NCBI RefSeq assembly: GCF_023369555.1
Contig: NZ_JACJVC010000020.1
Coordinates: 1-42,023, forward strand
Length of the DNA: 42,023 bases
From: Actinomyces sp. AC-20-1
GTDB lineage: Bacteria; Actinomycetota; Actinomycetes; Actinomycetales; Actinomycetaceae
Direction: 5' to 3'
The notes under the pieces are model-generated. The model was not told the DNA's origin and searched no databases. It worked only from the letters and a program-made list of their open reading frames with translations. Position 1 is the stretch's first letter, and each line of letters starts with the position of its first letter. Shown here piece after piece: positions 7,055 through 15,142 of the stretch. The position numbers were made by a program, and so were the translations under genes.

Positions 7055-9307
7055 ATGTCGTCCTCCTCCCGCGGCCGGACCCTCTCGCCCGTCAAGGCCG
7101 TCTCGATGCTCCTCGCCTTCGTCCTGCTCTCCGGGGTGGGCGGCGTCCTCACGGCCGGCTTCGCGTTGCCCTTCGTCGGCGCCACCTCGGCGGTGACCCA
7201 CGCGGGCGCCCAGCTCTTCGACGAGCTGCCCACGGACTTCAACATCCTCGAGCCCAGCGAGGTCTCGGTCATCCGCGCCGCGGACGGCACGGAGATCGCC
7301 CAGTTCTACGCGGAGAACCGCATCGTGGTCCCCCTCGACCAGATCTCCGTCAACATGCAGAACGCCATCGTCGCGGTGGAGGACCAGCGCTTCTACCAGC
7401 ACAAGGGCGTCGACCCCACGGGCATGGTGCGCGCGCTCGTGTCGAACGCCGCGGGCGGCTCGCAGGGCGCGTCGACGCTCACCCAGCAGTACGTGCGCAA
7501 CGTCCTCGTCGAGGCGGGCCTGCAGACGGGGGACCCGGCCGCGATCGCCGCCGCGACGGAGAGGAGCACCGCGCGCAAGCTGCGGGAGATCAAGTACGCG
7601 CTCACTCTTGAGCAGACCTACACCAAGCAGCAGATCCTCGAGGGCTACCTCAACATCGCGGCCTTCGGGCCCTCGACCTACGGCGTCGAGGCCTCCTCAC
7701 GGCACTTCTTCTCCCACTCCGCGGCCGAGCTGACGGTGGCGGAGGCCGCGCTGCTGGCGGGGCTGACGAACGCGCCGGGCGCCTACGACCCCATCGCCTT
7801 CCCGGAGGAAGCCAAGGGTCGCATGGACTGGGTGCTGCTCAAGATGTACGAGGAGGAGTTCATCACCCAGGAGCAGTACGACGAGGCGGTCGCCACCCAG
7901 ATCGAGGACATGCTCAACGTGACCAACGCGGTCGGCGGCTGCGGCGCCGCGGGTGCCGCAGCCTACTTCTGCGAGTACGTCGTCGGCGAGATCGAGAGCT
8001 CCGAGCTGTTCGGCGCGACCGAGGCCGAGCGCCGTCAGCTGCTGCTGCGCGGCGGCCTGACGATCACGACGACACTGGACCTGGGCAAGCAGGCCGCAGC
8101 GGACGCCGCGGTGCAGGAGTACGTGCCCACGGGGGACCCGTCCAACGTCAAGGCGTCACTCGTGTCGGTGGAGCCGGGCACGGGCCGCATCCTCGCCATC
8201 TCCCAGAACACGAACTACGGGGACGCCACCGAGGAGGACCCGACGGCGACCCAGATCTCGCTGGGCGTGGACGCCCGGCACGGTGGCCTGGAGAACCGTG
8301 ACGGGACCTCCGGCTTCCAGCCCGGATCGACCTTCAAGACCTTCGTCCTGGCCCAGTGGTACCAGGAGGGCCGCTCGGGCTACACGACCTTCAACACCTC
8401 GCCCACCAGGTTCCCGGCCTCGACGTGGAACATCTCCTGCGCCCCGGAGCACGCCGCGGACTGGAACGTCGACAACGCCAACCCCTTCGAGGGCGGCACG
8501 AACAACGTCATCCGCTCCACCCAGCTGTCCATCAACGTCGGCTACGCCCGTATGACCGCGGCGATGGACATCTGCTCCGTCACGGACCTGGCGGCCAAGA
8601 TGGGAGTGACGACGAACGCCGGGGAGCCCCTGGCGGCGCAGCCCTCCATCGCCCTGGGCTCGCAGGAGGTCACGTCCCTGCAGATGGCCAACGCCTACGC
8701 CACCTTCGCGGCGCACGGCGTGTACTGCAAGCCCATCGCCATCGACTCGATCACCGACTCCGACGGCACCTCGCTGGCCGTGCCCTCCTCGGAGTGCACG
8801 CAGGTGATGGAGGCCGAGGCGGCGGACCAGACGGCCCTCACCCTCACCTACGTCATGCGCTCGCCCGGTACCGGGGACACCGCTGCCCTGGCGGGAGGGC
8901 GCCCCTCGGCCGGCAAGACCGGTACCACCGAGCTGATGGACAACGCCTGGTTCGTGGGCTTCACCCCGAGTCTGTCCGCCGCCGTCTGGCTCGGCCACTC
9001 CGAGGGCTACTCGGCCATGAACAACCAGTACATCGGCGGACGCTGGTACTCGACGATGTACGGCTCGGACGCGCCCGCGCCCCTGTGGAAGATGTACATG
9101 GACGCCGCCCTGGCGGACACGCCCCATGAGTACTTCACTCAGGTGAGCCTGGGCGTCCAGCCCATGCCGACGGCGAGGCCCACCCCCACGCCGACCCCCG
9201 AGGCCGAGGAGGACGAGCAGGAGGAGTCCGAGGAGTCGAATGCCTCCAACGCCTCCTCCACCGGCCAGTCGGGCGAGGCTCCGGCCACCGCCTTGAGCGG
9301 GGGCTGA
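7055..9307 (+). CDS. ponA: class A penicillin-binding protein (PonA2-like)
   Basis: A 750-residue bifunctional peptidoglycan synthase with one N-terminal membrane anchor (about residues 12-38). The GT51 glycosyltransferase domain has EDQRFYQHKGVDP with catalytic E109, then GASTLTQQYVRN and RKLREIKYALTLE. The transpeptidase domain has S425-T-F-K428, S492-I-N494 and K621-TGTT, all intact. The C-terminus is a Pro/Thr stretch followed by an acidic Glu/Ser tail and has no PASTA domain, unlike mycobacterial PonA2. The start is set by the leaderless box. It adds strands to the cell wall outside the membrane. The downstream phosphoesterase follows after 3 nt, so the two form an operon. Confidence 0.95.
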   Translation: MSSSSRGRTLSPVKAVSMLLAFVLLSGVGGVLTAGFALPFVGATSAVTHAGAQLFDELPTDFNILEPSEVSVIRAADGTEIAQFYAENRIVVPLDQISVNMQNAIVAVEDQRFYQHKGVDPTGMVRALVSNAAGGSQGASTLTQQYVRNVLVEAGLQTGDPAAIAAATERSTARKLREIKYALTLEQTYTKQQILEGYLNIAAFGPSTYGVEASSRHFFSHSAAELTVAEAALLAGLTNAPGAYDPIAFPEEAKGRMDWVLLKMYEEEFITQEQYDEAVATQIEDMLNVTNAVGGCGAAGAAAYFCEYVVGEIESSELFGATEAERRQLLLRGGLTITTTLDLGKQAAADAAVQEYVPTGDPSNVKASLVSVEPGTGRILAISQNTNYGDATEEDPTATQISLGVDARHGGLENRDGTSGFQPGSTFKTFVLAQWYQEGRSGYTTFNTSPTRFPASTWNISCAPEHAADWNVDNANPFEGGTNNVIRSTQLSINVGYARMTAAMDICSVTDLAAKMGVTTNAGEPLAAQPSIALGSQEVTSLQMANAYATFAAHGVYCKPIAIDSITDSDGTSLAVPSSECTQVMEAEAADQTALTLTYVMRSPGTGDTAALAGGRPSAGKTGTTELMDNAWFVGFTPSLSAAVWLGHSEGYSAMNNQYIGGRWYSTMYGSDAPAPLWKMYMDAALADTPHEYFTQVSLGVQPMPTARPTPTPTPEAEEDEQEESEESNASNASSTGQSGEAPATALSGG

Positions 9308-9310
9308 GCC

Positions 9311-10315
9311 GTGGGAGGCATGTGCGTCCGGGGCGCAGGAACGGCCTCGGGGGCTGCCGCTCGCAGGGCGGCGCTCACAGCGAGGGCGGTGACCGTCGTC
9401 GGCGCCGGAGTGCTGGGCTATGCCCTGCTCGAGGCCAGGATGCCGGTGCTGCGGCGTCTGGCGGTCCCGGTGCTCGCCCCGGGCGAGGAGCCTCTCACGC
9501 TCCTGCACCTGGCGGACCTGCACCTGACGGACCGCACCGAGGCGCGCGTGGCCTGGGTGCGCTCGCTGTCGCGTCTGCACCCGGACGTCGTCGTCAACAC
9601 CGGCGACAACCTGTCCTTCGCCAGCGGCCTGGAGCCGCTGAGCCGCGCGCTGGAGCCCTTCCTGCACCTGCCGGGCGCCTTCGTCATGGGCGACCACGAC
9701 TACCGCACCACCATCTTCAGCCTGCCGACGCGCTACCTGCGCCGCGACCCGCGCGACGCGGACGACCCGCAGAGGGAGGCCGCGGCCCTGCCGTGGCGCG
9801 AGGTGCGCGACCTGCAGCGCTCGGGTGGCTGGGTGGACCTGACGAACACGCGCGGCGAGCTGTGCGTGCGCGGGCGCCGGGTGAGGCTCGTGGGGGTGGA
9901 TGACCCTCACGCGGACCGGGACGTGTACCCGGAGCGGGCCGTGGCGTCGGAGTCGGAGGGCACCTGGGTGCGGGGCCGAGAGGGCGCTGCGCTGCACCTG
10001 GGGCTGGTGCACGCCCCCTACCGGCGGGTGCTGGCCGCGATGAGCGCCGACGACGTCGACCTCGCCCTGGCCGGCCACACGCACGGCGGGCAGCTGTGCC
10101 TGCCGGGCTACGGGGCGCTGGTGACCAACTGCGACCTGGACCGCGAGCGCGTCACCCGGCGGCTGTCGCAGTACCCGGGTCGGATCGGTGAGCCCCAGGC
10201 GGCAGACCACATGTACCTGCACGTGTCGGCCGGCCTGGGCACGAGCCCCTTCACGCCGGTGCGCCTGGCGTGCCGCCCGGAGGCGACGCTGCTCACGCTG
10301 CTGCCCGCCGCCTGA
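9311..10315 (+). CDS. membrane-anchored metallophosphoesterase
   Basis: A 334-residue protein with a short N-terminal hydrophobic helix (ARAVTVVGAGVLGYALLEA) and the calcineurin-like metal motifs ADLHLTD, NTGDN and GHTHGGQ. The central GNHD motif reads GDHD (in FVMGDHDYRTT), so the metal-binding Asn is Asp; mycobacterial relatives are also unusual here. It follows the PBP gene by 3 nt, the same pair as Rv3682-Rv3683 in Mycobacterium, which suggests a role in envelope metabolism. GTG 9311 is taken as the start; an ATG at 9320 is an alternative. The substrate is not known. Confidence 0.88.
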   Translation: MGGMCVRGAGTASGAAARRAALTARAVTVVGAGVLGYALLEARMPVLRRLAVPVLAPGEEPLTLLHLADLHLTDRTEARVAWVRSLSRLHPDVVVNTGDNLSFASGLEPLSRALEPFLHLPGAFVMGDHDYRTTIFSLPTRYLRRDPRDADDPQREAAALPWREVRDLQRSGGWVDLTNTRGELCVRGRRVRLVGVDDPHADRDVYPERAVASESEGTWVRGREGAALHLGLVHAPYRRVLAAMSADDVDLALAGHTHGGQLCLPGYGALVTNCDLDRERVTRRLSQYPGRIGEPQAADHMYLHVSAGLGTSPFTPVRLACRPEATLLTLLPAA

Positions 10316-10394
10316 GGCGGTGGCCGGGCGGCTGCGGGCGGGCACGTGACTCAGGACTCAGGCCGGTGATTTCCCACGGTCCCCCGCGAGTGGC

Positions 10395-10400
10395 TATAGT
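10395..10400 (+). promoter_or_regulatory. -10 box TATAGT for tRNA-Pro
   Basis: TATAGT lies 12 nt before the first base of the tRNA acceptor stem. Confidence 0.5.
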
Positions 10401-10412
10401 TCCCTCTGCACA

Positions 10413-10478
<66 letters not shown>

Positions 10479-10486
<8 letters not shown>

Positions 10487-10574
10487 CGACGAGGGCGCCC
10501 ATGAGCTTGCTCATGAGGCGTCCGAGGAGGAAGGGGCCGATGGGCCGCCAGGTCCAAGCACCCCGACGACGAGG
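10479..10574 (+). repeat. 16-nt direct repeat of the tRNA-Pro 3' end
   Basis: CACCCCGACGACGAGG occurs at 10479-10494, where it forms the tRNA acceptor 3' half plus trailer, and again at 10559-10574. Each copy is followed directly by a hairpin, so the repeated unit is tRNA 3' end plus terminator-like structure. Confidence 0.85.
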
Positions 10575-10605
10575 ACGTCCGCAGGCTTGCGGACGTCCTT
10601 TCTGT
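10572..10605 (+). terminator. terminator for the tRNA-Pro unit
   Basis: A perfect 12-bp stem AGGACGTCCGCA/TGCGGACGTCCT (10572-10583 with 10588-10599) around GGCT, followed by a T-rich stretch. It overlaps the second repeat copy. A weaker hairpin (CATGAG-CTTG-CTCATG) follows the first copy at 10499-10514. Confidence 0.8.
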
Positions 10606-10676
10606 TGACCTGGCGCGGACAGTCAGATGCCCGCTGACACTGCCCCACCCCGGGCCCCCAGACCACCTTTTCGTAT

Positions 10677-10682
10677 TACACT
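10677..10682 (+). promoter_or_regulatory. -10 box TACACT for toxin-antitoxin pair
   Basis: TACACT, 6 nt (TTATTC), then ATG 10689. This AT-rich spot stands out from its surroundings. The pair is predicted to be transcribed without a leader. Confidence 0.6.
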
Positions 10683-10688
10683 TTATTC

Positions 10689-10937
10689 ATGGAGACTATC
10701 GACGGCGTCATTGTCACGGACGAGATGATCCAGGAGTGGGCCGACGAGGCTGAGCGTGGTTACGACATCAAGGTCCTGCGCAAGAGAGGTCGCCGCCCCA
10801 TGGGTGACACCGCTGCCCGTGTGGTCCCGGTCCGCATGGAGGACGATCTCGTCGCGGCTGTGGACCAGCGCGCCCAGCAGGAGGGAACCAGCCGATCCGA
10901 GGTCATCCGCTCAGCTGTGCGCGCCTTCGTCGCATGA
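10689..10937 (+). CDS. ribbon-helix-helix antitoxin
   Basis: An 82-residue protein. Residues 44-82 form a ribbon-helix-helix DNA-binding domain: the strand RVVPVRMEDDL, then helices LVAAVDQRAQQEG and SRSEVIRSAVRAF. The N-terminal half is acidic and probably binds the toxin. Its stop overlaps the ATG of the next gene by 4 nt (ATGA), the usual arrangement in toxin-antitoxin operons. Such antitoxins normally repress their own promoter. Confidence 0.85.
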   Translation: METIDGVIVTDEMIQEWADEAERGYDIKVLRKRGRRPMGDTAARVVPVRMEDDLVAAVDQRAQQEGTSRSEVIRSAVRAFVA

Positions 10938-11173
10938 GGGTCCACCAGTCCGCGCTCAAGCACGGTGTGGACGCCCAGGACTCCATTCACGCCGCACAGC
11001 ACCGGGTGTACGAGAGCCGGCCGGATGACGATGTGCCCGCCAAGCAATTCATCATGGGCTTCGACCGCCAAGGCCGGCTCCTAGAGCTCGTCGTCCTCAC
11101 CTTCGACAGCGGCAACCAGTTGGTCATCCACGCCATGAGGGCTCGCCGCCACCTCCTGGGCCTGCTCGACTGA
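10934..11173 (+). CDS. BrnT-like small toxin, putative ribonuclease
   Basis: A 79-residue protein. It shows the BrnT/RelE-like pattern: KHGV near the N-terminus (ALKHGVDAQDSIHAA), a central GFDRQGRLLELVVLTF pair of strands, and HAMRARRHLLGLL at the end, equivalent to the ISARxA stretch of BrnT. Position and overlap with the RHH gene support a toxin role. In classical brnTA the toxin comes first; here the antitoxin does. The assignment rests on motif resemblance only. Confidence 0.7.
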   Translation: MRVHQSALKHGVDAQDSIHAAQHRVYESRPDDDVPAKQFIMGFDRQGRLLELVVLTFDSGNQLVIHAMRARRHLLGLLD

Positions 11174-11205
11174 GGCCGGCGGTTCATCCGTCCGGGCCCC
11201 TGCCG

Positions 11206-11211
11206 TAGGCT
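11206..11211 (+). promoter_or_regulatory. -10 box TAGGCT upstream of PAP2-DAGK gene
   Basis: TAGGCT precedes a leader of about 88 nt ending in GAGGAG before ATG 11306. Promoter strength cannot be judged from the box alone. Confidence 0.3.
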
Positions 11212-11305
11212 CGCACTGGCAGGACCCGCCGTCACCACGACCTGTCAACGTGACCCGCCACCGCGCCCCGGCGCCCAGGACCGGCCCGATCCCCGAGGAG
11301 AGCCC

Positions 11306-12904
11306 ATGGCCCGAAGCACCCGCCGCACCGCCCCGCACCGTCCGCGCCTGCTCACCCTCGAGCTCAGCGCCGCGGCCCTGTCCCTGCTGGCACTGGCCGC
11401 CTGGACCTGGTTCGTCCTCACCGGACGCACCGCCGGCCTCGACGCCCGCCTCGACGCGCCCGCGCTGCCCCTGCGCTCGGTGCGAGGCCAGCTCGCCGAG
11501 GCATTCTCCCTGCTCACGCACCCCCTCCTCGTGCTCCTGGCGGTCCTCGGCGTCGCCGTCTTCTCCTACAAGAGGCGCATGCGGCGCCTGGCCATCGCCC
11601 TGGCGGTGGCGGCCGCCGGCGTCCCGGCCGCCCTGGCGCTGAGCACCTGGCTCGGCGTGGAGCGCCCGCCCACCGCCTTCGCGGACTCCGTGTCGCACCT
11701 GGGCGGCGCCTACCCCTCCACCCACGTCGCGGCCGTCACCATCGGCGCCTGGGTGACGGTCACCCTCGTGCGCGCCCACCGCCGTCCGGGCTCCTCCGTG
11801 CTCGCCTGGTCGTTCCTGGCCGGCTGCCTCGCCCTGCTCACGGCGGTGGCGCAGTGGGCCACGGGCCTGGCTCACGTGTCCGATATCGTCGGCGGGGCCC
11901 TGCTCGGTGTCGCCGTCGCCAACCTCGCCCTCATGGCCGGAGGCGTGCGCCCCATCCTCGTGGACTGGGCGCGCCAGGGCCTGCCGACGGAGCGGGTCGA
12001 CGCCCACGCCGCCGTCGTCCTCAACCCCACGAAGTTCGATGACCTGTCCCTTCTGCGCCGACGGGTCGAGGCCACCGTCCTCGAGCGCGGCTGGCGGCCC
12101 ACCACCTGGCTGGAGACGAGCACGGACGACCCCGGACACGAGGCCGCCCGCCGGGCACTGGCCGACGGCGCCGACCTCGTCCTCGTCGCCGGGGGCGACG
12201 GCACCGTGCGCGCGGTGAGCGCCGAGCTCGCCGGCACCGGCGTGCCCATGGCGCTGCTGCCCTCGGGCACCGGCAACCTCCTGGCCCGCAACCTGGGGGT
12301 GCCCCTCGACGTCGACTCCGCCCTCGACCTGGCCTTCCGGGGCCGCGAGCGCGCCATCGACGTCGTGGGCGTCACCTGGCTGGACCCCGAGGAGGGGGCC
12401 GAGCGCAGCGAGCGCTTCGTCGTCATGGCGGGCCTGGGCCTGGACGCCCAGATCATGGAGGACACGAACGACGACCTCAAGAAGGTCATCCGCTCGGGCG
12501 CCTACGCCGTCGCCGCCGTGCAGAACGCCGTGCCGGACCCCTTCCCCGTGACCGTGACCCTGGGCGAGGAGGACAGCGAGGAGCGCTCGACCGTCATGGC
12601 GCTCATGGGCAACGTCGGCACCATCACCGGCGGCATGACGATCTTCCCGGACGCGCAGCCCGACGACGGCGCCCTCGACCTCATGACCGCCTCCCCCGAC
12701 CGCGTCATCGACTGGGCCCGCCTGGGCACGCAGATCCTCACCGGCCGGGACACGGAGGGCTTCCGCACGACCTCGGCCGCGCGGGTGCTCATCGAGACCG
12801 ACGAGCCGGTCCCCTTCGAGCTCGACGGTGACCCGGTGGGCTCGACGCGCCGGGTGGAGGCCGTGGTGGAGCCGGGGGCGCTCACCGTCGTCGTGCCGCG
12901 CTGA
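11306..12904 (+). CDS. PAP2-like membrane domain fused to diacylglycerol/sphingosine kinase domain
   Basis: A 532-residue fusion. Residues 1-215 are a PAP2-type membrane region with ERPP (K-x6-RP-like), the PSTH motif, and a degenerate third motif ATGLAHVSD: the canonical SR pair is absent and the His-to-Asp spacing is one short, so phosphatase activity is doubtful. Residues 230-532 are a lipid kinase catalytic domain with GGDGTVRAV, PSGTGNLLARNLGVP, MAGLGLDAQIM and the C-terminal PFELDGDP. The enzyme probably phosphorylates diacylglycerol or a similar lipid at the membrane. It has GAGGAG before its ATG. It precedes murT-gatD, so wall and lipid recycling are adjacent. Confidence 0.85.
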   Translation: MARSTRRTAPHRPRLLTLELSAAALSLLALAAWTWFVLTGRTAGLDARLDAPALPLRSVRGQLAEAFSLLTHPLLVLLAVLGVAVFSYKRRMRRLAIALAVAAAGVPAALALSTWLGVERPPTAFADSVSHLGGAYPSTHVAAVTIGAWVTVTLVRAHRRPGSSVLAWSFLAGCLALLTAVAQWATGLAHVSDIVGGALLGVAVANLALMAGGVRPILVDWARQGLPTERVDAHAAVVLNPTKFDDLSLLRRRVEATVLERGWRPTTWLETSTDDPGHEAARRALADGADLVLVAGGDGTVRAVSAELAGTGVPMALLPSGTGNLLARNLGVPLDVDSALDLAFRGRERAIDVVGVTWLDPEEGAERSERFVVMAGLGLDAQIMEDTNDDLKKVIRSGAYAVAAVQNAVPDPFPVTVTLGEEDSEERSTVMALMGNVGTITGGMTIFPDAQPDDGALDLMTASPDRVIDWARLGTQILTGRDTEGFRTTSAARVLIETDEPVPFELDGDPVGSTRRVEAVVEPGALTVVVPR

Positions 12905-12935
12905 GCGTGCCGGCCCGTCCCCGACCGGGGCGCCC

Positions 12936-12941
12936 TACACT
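12936..12941 (+). promoter_or_regulatory. -10 box TACACT for murT-gatD
   Basis: TACACT 50 nt before the murT ATG. The leader carries TGAGGA as a Shine-Dalgarno sequence. Confidence 0.45.
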
Positions 12942-12991
12942 TGCGTCGCACTCGCACACACCGCCCGATACCCCCTGAGGAGCCGCACACG

Positions 12992-14353
12992 ATGAGCCTG
13001 CTGACCTCCCTGCGCTCGACGGCCACGGTGGCCCTCGGACGCACTGCCCGCACGGCGGCACGACTGCGCGGCGGCGGCACCGGAGGCACGGCCCTGCCGG
13101 GGCTCGTCGTCGAGAGGACCGACCCCGGGTTCCTGCGCCGCACCCTCGACCAGCTGCCGCTGGGCGTCGTCGTCGTCTCCGGGACGAACGGCAAGACGAC
13201 GACGACGAAGATGCTCGTCCAGCTCCTCGAGGAGCAGGGCCTGAGGGTCCTCACCAACCGCACGGGCTCGAACTTCGTGCGCGGGGTGCTCGCCTCCCTG
13301 CTCACCGAGGTCTCTTGGACCGGGCGCGCTCACGCCGACGTGGCCGTCCTCGAGCTGGACGAGGCCCACGCGGTGCGCTTCGTCGAGAAGGTGCGCCCGC
13401 GCGGCGCCCTCCTGCTCAACGTCATGCGCGACCAGCTCGACCGCTTCGGGGAGATCGACTACACCGCCTCCCTGCTGCGCCAGGTCGCGCAGGCGACCAC
13501 GGGCGTCGTCGTCACCAACGCGGACGACCCGCGCCTGGCCGGTGACGCCTTCCTCGAGGGGCTCCGGGCGCGGGTGAGCGCCTTCGGGGTGGGCCAGGGC
13601 CTGCGCGGCGTGTTCCTGTCCGACGACGAGCTGCGCGGCGGCCCGGGCGGGGCCGCGCCGTCGTCGCCCGAGCGGGAGGGCTCCGGACGGCTGTGCCCGC
13701 CTGCGCGCGTGACCCTGGAGTCCCTTGACGGCCAGGAGGCCGTCATCCGTGTCGACGGCGAGGACCACCCGGTCACCTTCACCATCCCGGGGGTGCACAA
13801 CCAGCTCAACGCCGTCGCGGCACTGGCGATGGCGGTCGAGGTCATGGGCCGGCGCCTGGACCTGCCCTCCCTGCTGGGCACGCTCTCGCGCGTCGAGGCG
13901 GCCTTCGGGCGCGGGGAGGTCCTCGACCTCGACGGGCGCCAGATCGAGCTCTCCCTCGTGAAGAACCCGGCCGGCTTCCGCATGAGCCTGCTCACCGCCG
14001 AGCAGGCGGTGCGCGCGCGGGGGGCGGAGACCGTCATGGTGGCGGTCAACGACGAGCACGCGGACGGCCGCGACATGTCCTGGCTGTGGGACGTGGGCTT
14101 CTCCTCGCTGCGCGACGGCGGGGTCGCCGTCGTCACCGGGGTGCGCGCCTGGGACATGGCGCTGCGCCTGCGCTACGACGGCGTCGAGGTGGGCGCGGTC
14201 GAGCCGGACCTGTCCCGGGCCCTCGACCTGCTGCGCCGGGCCCCGGGCCGGGACGAGGGGCGCCGGATGCGCGTGTTCACCAGCTACACGGCGATGCTCG
14301 CCCTGCGAGCCCGCCTGGCCGAGCTCACCGAGGTCGAGGAGGTCATGAAGTGA
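12992..14353 (+). CDS. murT: lipid II isoglutaminyl synthase subunit MurT
   Basis: A 453-residue Mur-ligase-like subunit that activates the D-iso-glutamate of lipid II with ATP so that GatD-derived ammonia can amidate it. Motifs: the P-loop SGTNGKTTTTKM (63-74), TNRTGSNFVRG, the ELDEAH strand and the DUF1727 C-terminus (SLVKNPAGFRMSL, VAVNDEHADGRDMSWLWDV). The insertion that carries a four-cysteine zinc ribbon in staphylococcal and streptococcal MurT is here a Gly/Pro/Ser loop (about 214-238) with one cysteine, C235. The start is ATG 12992, after TGAGGA; the gatD GTG overlaps the stop. Confidence 0.92.
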   Translation: MSLLTSLRSTATVALGRTARTAARLRGGGTGGTALPGLVVERTDPGFLRRTLDQLPLGVVVVSGTNGKTTTTKMLVQLLEEQGLRVLTNRTGSNFVRGVLASLLTEVSWTGRAHADVAVLELDEAHAVRFVEKVRPRGALLLNVMRDQLDRFGEIDYTASLLRQVAQATTGVVVTNADDPRLAGDAFLEGLRARVSAFGVGQGLRGVFLSDDELRGGPGGAAPSSPEREGSGRLCPPARVTLESLDGQEAVIRVDGEDHPVTFTIPGVHNQLNAVAALAMAVEVMGRRLDLPSLLGTLSRVEAAFGRGEVLDLDGRQIELSLVKNPAGFRMSLLTAEQAVRARGAETVMVAVNDEHADGRDMSWLWDVGFSSLRDGGVAVVTGVRAWDMALRLRYDGVEVGAVEPDLSRALDLLRRAPGRDEGRRMRVFTSYTAMLALRARLAELTEVEEVMK

Positions 14354-15114
14354 GCGCCCTGTACGAGCACACGAGTGACGGCGCCGCCCGGGGCCGCATC
14401 CGCCTGCTCCAGCTCTACCCGGGCGACATGAACATCTACGGCGACTGGGGCAACGCCCTGGTCCTGGCCCGCCGTGCGCAGTGGCAGGGCTATGACGTCG
14501 AGATGCTCTCCTACGACCGGGGCGAGGAGCTGCCCGGCGACGTGCACCTCGTCGTCGGCGGGGGCGGCCAGGACTCGGGCCAGGAGCGCATCAAGGAGGA
14601 CCTGCTGGCCCGGGGCCCGGCCCTGTGCGACCTGGCGGAGGCGGGCACGCCGATGCTCGTCATCTGCGGGCTCTACCAGCTCTTCGGGCACCGCTTCGTC
14701 ACCTCCGGCGGCGTGGAGATGCCCGGCATCGGGGTGCTGGACGTCCACACCGTCGCGGGCAGCCGGCGGCTCATCGGCAACATCGCCGTGGAGTCGGAGG
14801 ACTTCGGGACCGTCGTCGGCTACGAGAACCACTCCGGGCTCACCCGGCTGGGCCCGGACGCCCGGCCCCTGGGGCGCGTGCGGCCCGGTGAGGGCAACAA
14901 CGGTGAGGACGGCACGGAGGGCGCGCGCTGCCACCACGTCATCGGCACGTACCTGCACGGCTCGCTGCTGCCGAAGAACCCGGTGGTGGCGGACTGGCTG
15001 CTGGCGCGCGCGGTGGAGCGCTCGGGGGGCCGGTGGGACCCGGTGCCGGTGGAGGACCCGGTCGAGGCCTGGGCCGAGCGGGCGCGCGAGGTGGCCCTGT
15101 CCCGGCCCCGCTGA
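14350..15114 (+). CDS. gatD: lipid II isoglutaminyl synthase glutaminase subunit GatD
   Basis: A 254-residue class I glutamine amidotransferase-like protein. The nucleophile is C106 in LVICGLYQLFG and the paired histidine is H203 in GTYLHGSLLPKNP, both present. The N-terminal LQLYPGDMNIYGDWGN and VVGGGGQDSGQ stretches are GatD signatures. GTG 14350 overlaps the murT stop (GTGA), giving coupled translation of the two subunits. It releases ammonia from glutamine for amidation of lipid II in the cytoplasm. Confidence 0.93.
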   Translation: MSALYEHTSDGAARGRIRLLQLYPGDMNIYGDWGNALVLARRAQWQGYDVEMLSYDRGEELPGDVHLVVGGGGQDSGQERIKEDLLARGPALCDLAEAGTPMLVICGLYQLFGHRFVTSGGVEMPGIGVLDVHTVAGSRRLIGNIAVESEDFGTVVGYENHSGLTRLGPDARPLGRVRPGEGNNGEDGTEGARCHHVIGTYLHGSLLPKNPVVADWLLARAVERSGGRWDPVPVEDPVEAWAERAREVALSRPR

Positions 15115-15130
15115 GCCGGCCCGGTAGGCG

Positions 15131-15136
15131 TAGCCT
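15131..15136 (+). promoter_or_regulatory. -10 box TAGCCT for NUDIX gene
   Basis: TAGCCT, then 6 nt, then ATG 15143; there is no Shine-Dalgarno sequence. Confidence 0.55.
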
Positions 15137-15142
15137 CACGGT

